From: Ectocarpus siliculosus
Lineage: Eukaryota; Sar; Phaeophyceae; Ectocarpales; Ectocarpaceae
Assembly (NCBI GenBank): GCA_000310025.1
Contig: FN649750.1
Location: 2,849,540 to 2,866,123, forward strand
Direction of reading: 5' to 3'
Length of the DNA stretch: 16,584 nucleotides
Every line of letters starts with the position of its first letter. Within the stretch, counting starts at the first letter, position 1. Below are positions 16,195 to 16,584 of the stretch, one piece after another. Below the pieces are notes generated by a model, which saw nothing but the letters and a program-made list of their open reading frames with translations, was not told the origin of the DNA and ran no database searches. The translations under genes were made by a program, and so were the position numbers.

Positions 16195-16584
16195 GGGGGG
16201 GGGGGGGGGGGGGGGGAGTTTTGGCATCGCTTTGCGACCAAGGGAATGGACCCCAAAAGGGGGACCCACCTTTTGGGGGGGGGGGGGGGGGGGGACCCAA
16301 AAATTGGGTTTCCCCCCCCCCGGGGGCGGTGAAAAAACAACCCCCTTCCAAAAAATGGAAATAACCCTCGCTTCCGCCCGCCCCTTCTGGGGAATGCGTT
16401 TTAAAAAACCCCCGCGCCCAAGGGGGGCTTATAGTGGGGGGGGGAAAAATTTGGGGCCGTAACTCCCCGCCCAAACAAAAAAAAAGAATGGTTAACACCA
16501 GTAAACCCCGCGTTGGGGGGGGCGCCCCATGCCAAAAAAAAAGCCCCCTTGCCTTTTGGCAATGCCGAGTGGTCGGAAGCCCCC
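16195..16584. other. Probable low-quality sequence tail after a 22-G run
   Basis: G22 at 16195-16216 is followed by a second run, G20 at 16275-16294. After that nearly every homopolymer is stretched (for example CCCCAAAAGGGGG, TTTAAAAAACCCCC, CCAAAAAAAAAGCCCCC). This looks like a base-calling tail behind a hard homopolymer rather than genome. I annotate no genes here. Confidence 0.6.

Overview
The window looks like intron-rich nuclear DNA of a eukaryote. Codon-biased open segments end at plausible splice junctions, long stretches carry no open frame, and there are CA, ATGT, CAG/CTG and CCG microsatellites and G runs of up to 22 bases. Predicted proteins are rich in Ala, Gly and Ser. This texture fits a stramenopile, for example a brown alga. 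That is an inference from composition only, because no diagnostic protein was recognised. I see no operon, CRISPR array, rRNA, convincing tRNA or complete transposon. All gene models were built by eye from frame, third-base composition and GT(GC)..AG signals, so exon ends are provisional. Layout, left to right: 1-1228 is gene-poor, with a G19 run and a 93-bp tandem repeat. At 1229-1519 (minus) are the last two exons of gene A, whose C-terminus vaguely resembles RPAP3_C-type helices. 1520-3860 is non-coding and holds a 214-bp tandem duplication with one mismatch. 3880-4521 is open on both strands and unresolved. 4527-6344 (plus) is gene B, three exons coding for a long disordered Ala/Gly/Ser protein; its second intron holds a (CA)n tract. 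6345-10068 has no gene I can support. 10069-10558 (plus) is the 3' end of gene D. 10568-10829 is a small inverted-repeat element. 11076-14200 (minus) holds the exons of gene C, with candidate 5' exons out to about 16151. From 16195 to the end the sequence has the inflated homopolymers of a poor read tail. Gene C is the most informative locus. Its exons at 14109-14200, 13362-13482 and 12403-12557 join in frame, using a GC-AG intron for the second junction, to code a basic helix followed by a low-complexity tail with the acidic tryptophan motifs WDDDEGW and DDDWG. Genes D and C converge on the inverted-repeat element. Members of that repeat family also lie at 7491, 13566 and 14782. I found no clear evidence of an undescribed multi-gene system. 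The items most worth following are the GGGT-ended repeat family, the gene C model and the frames open on both strands.
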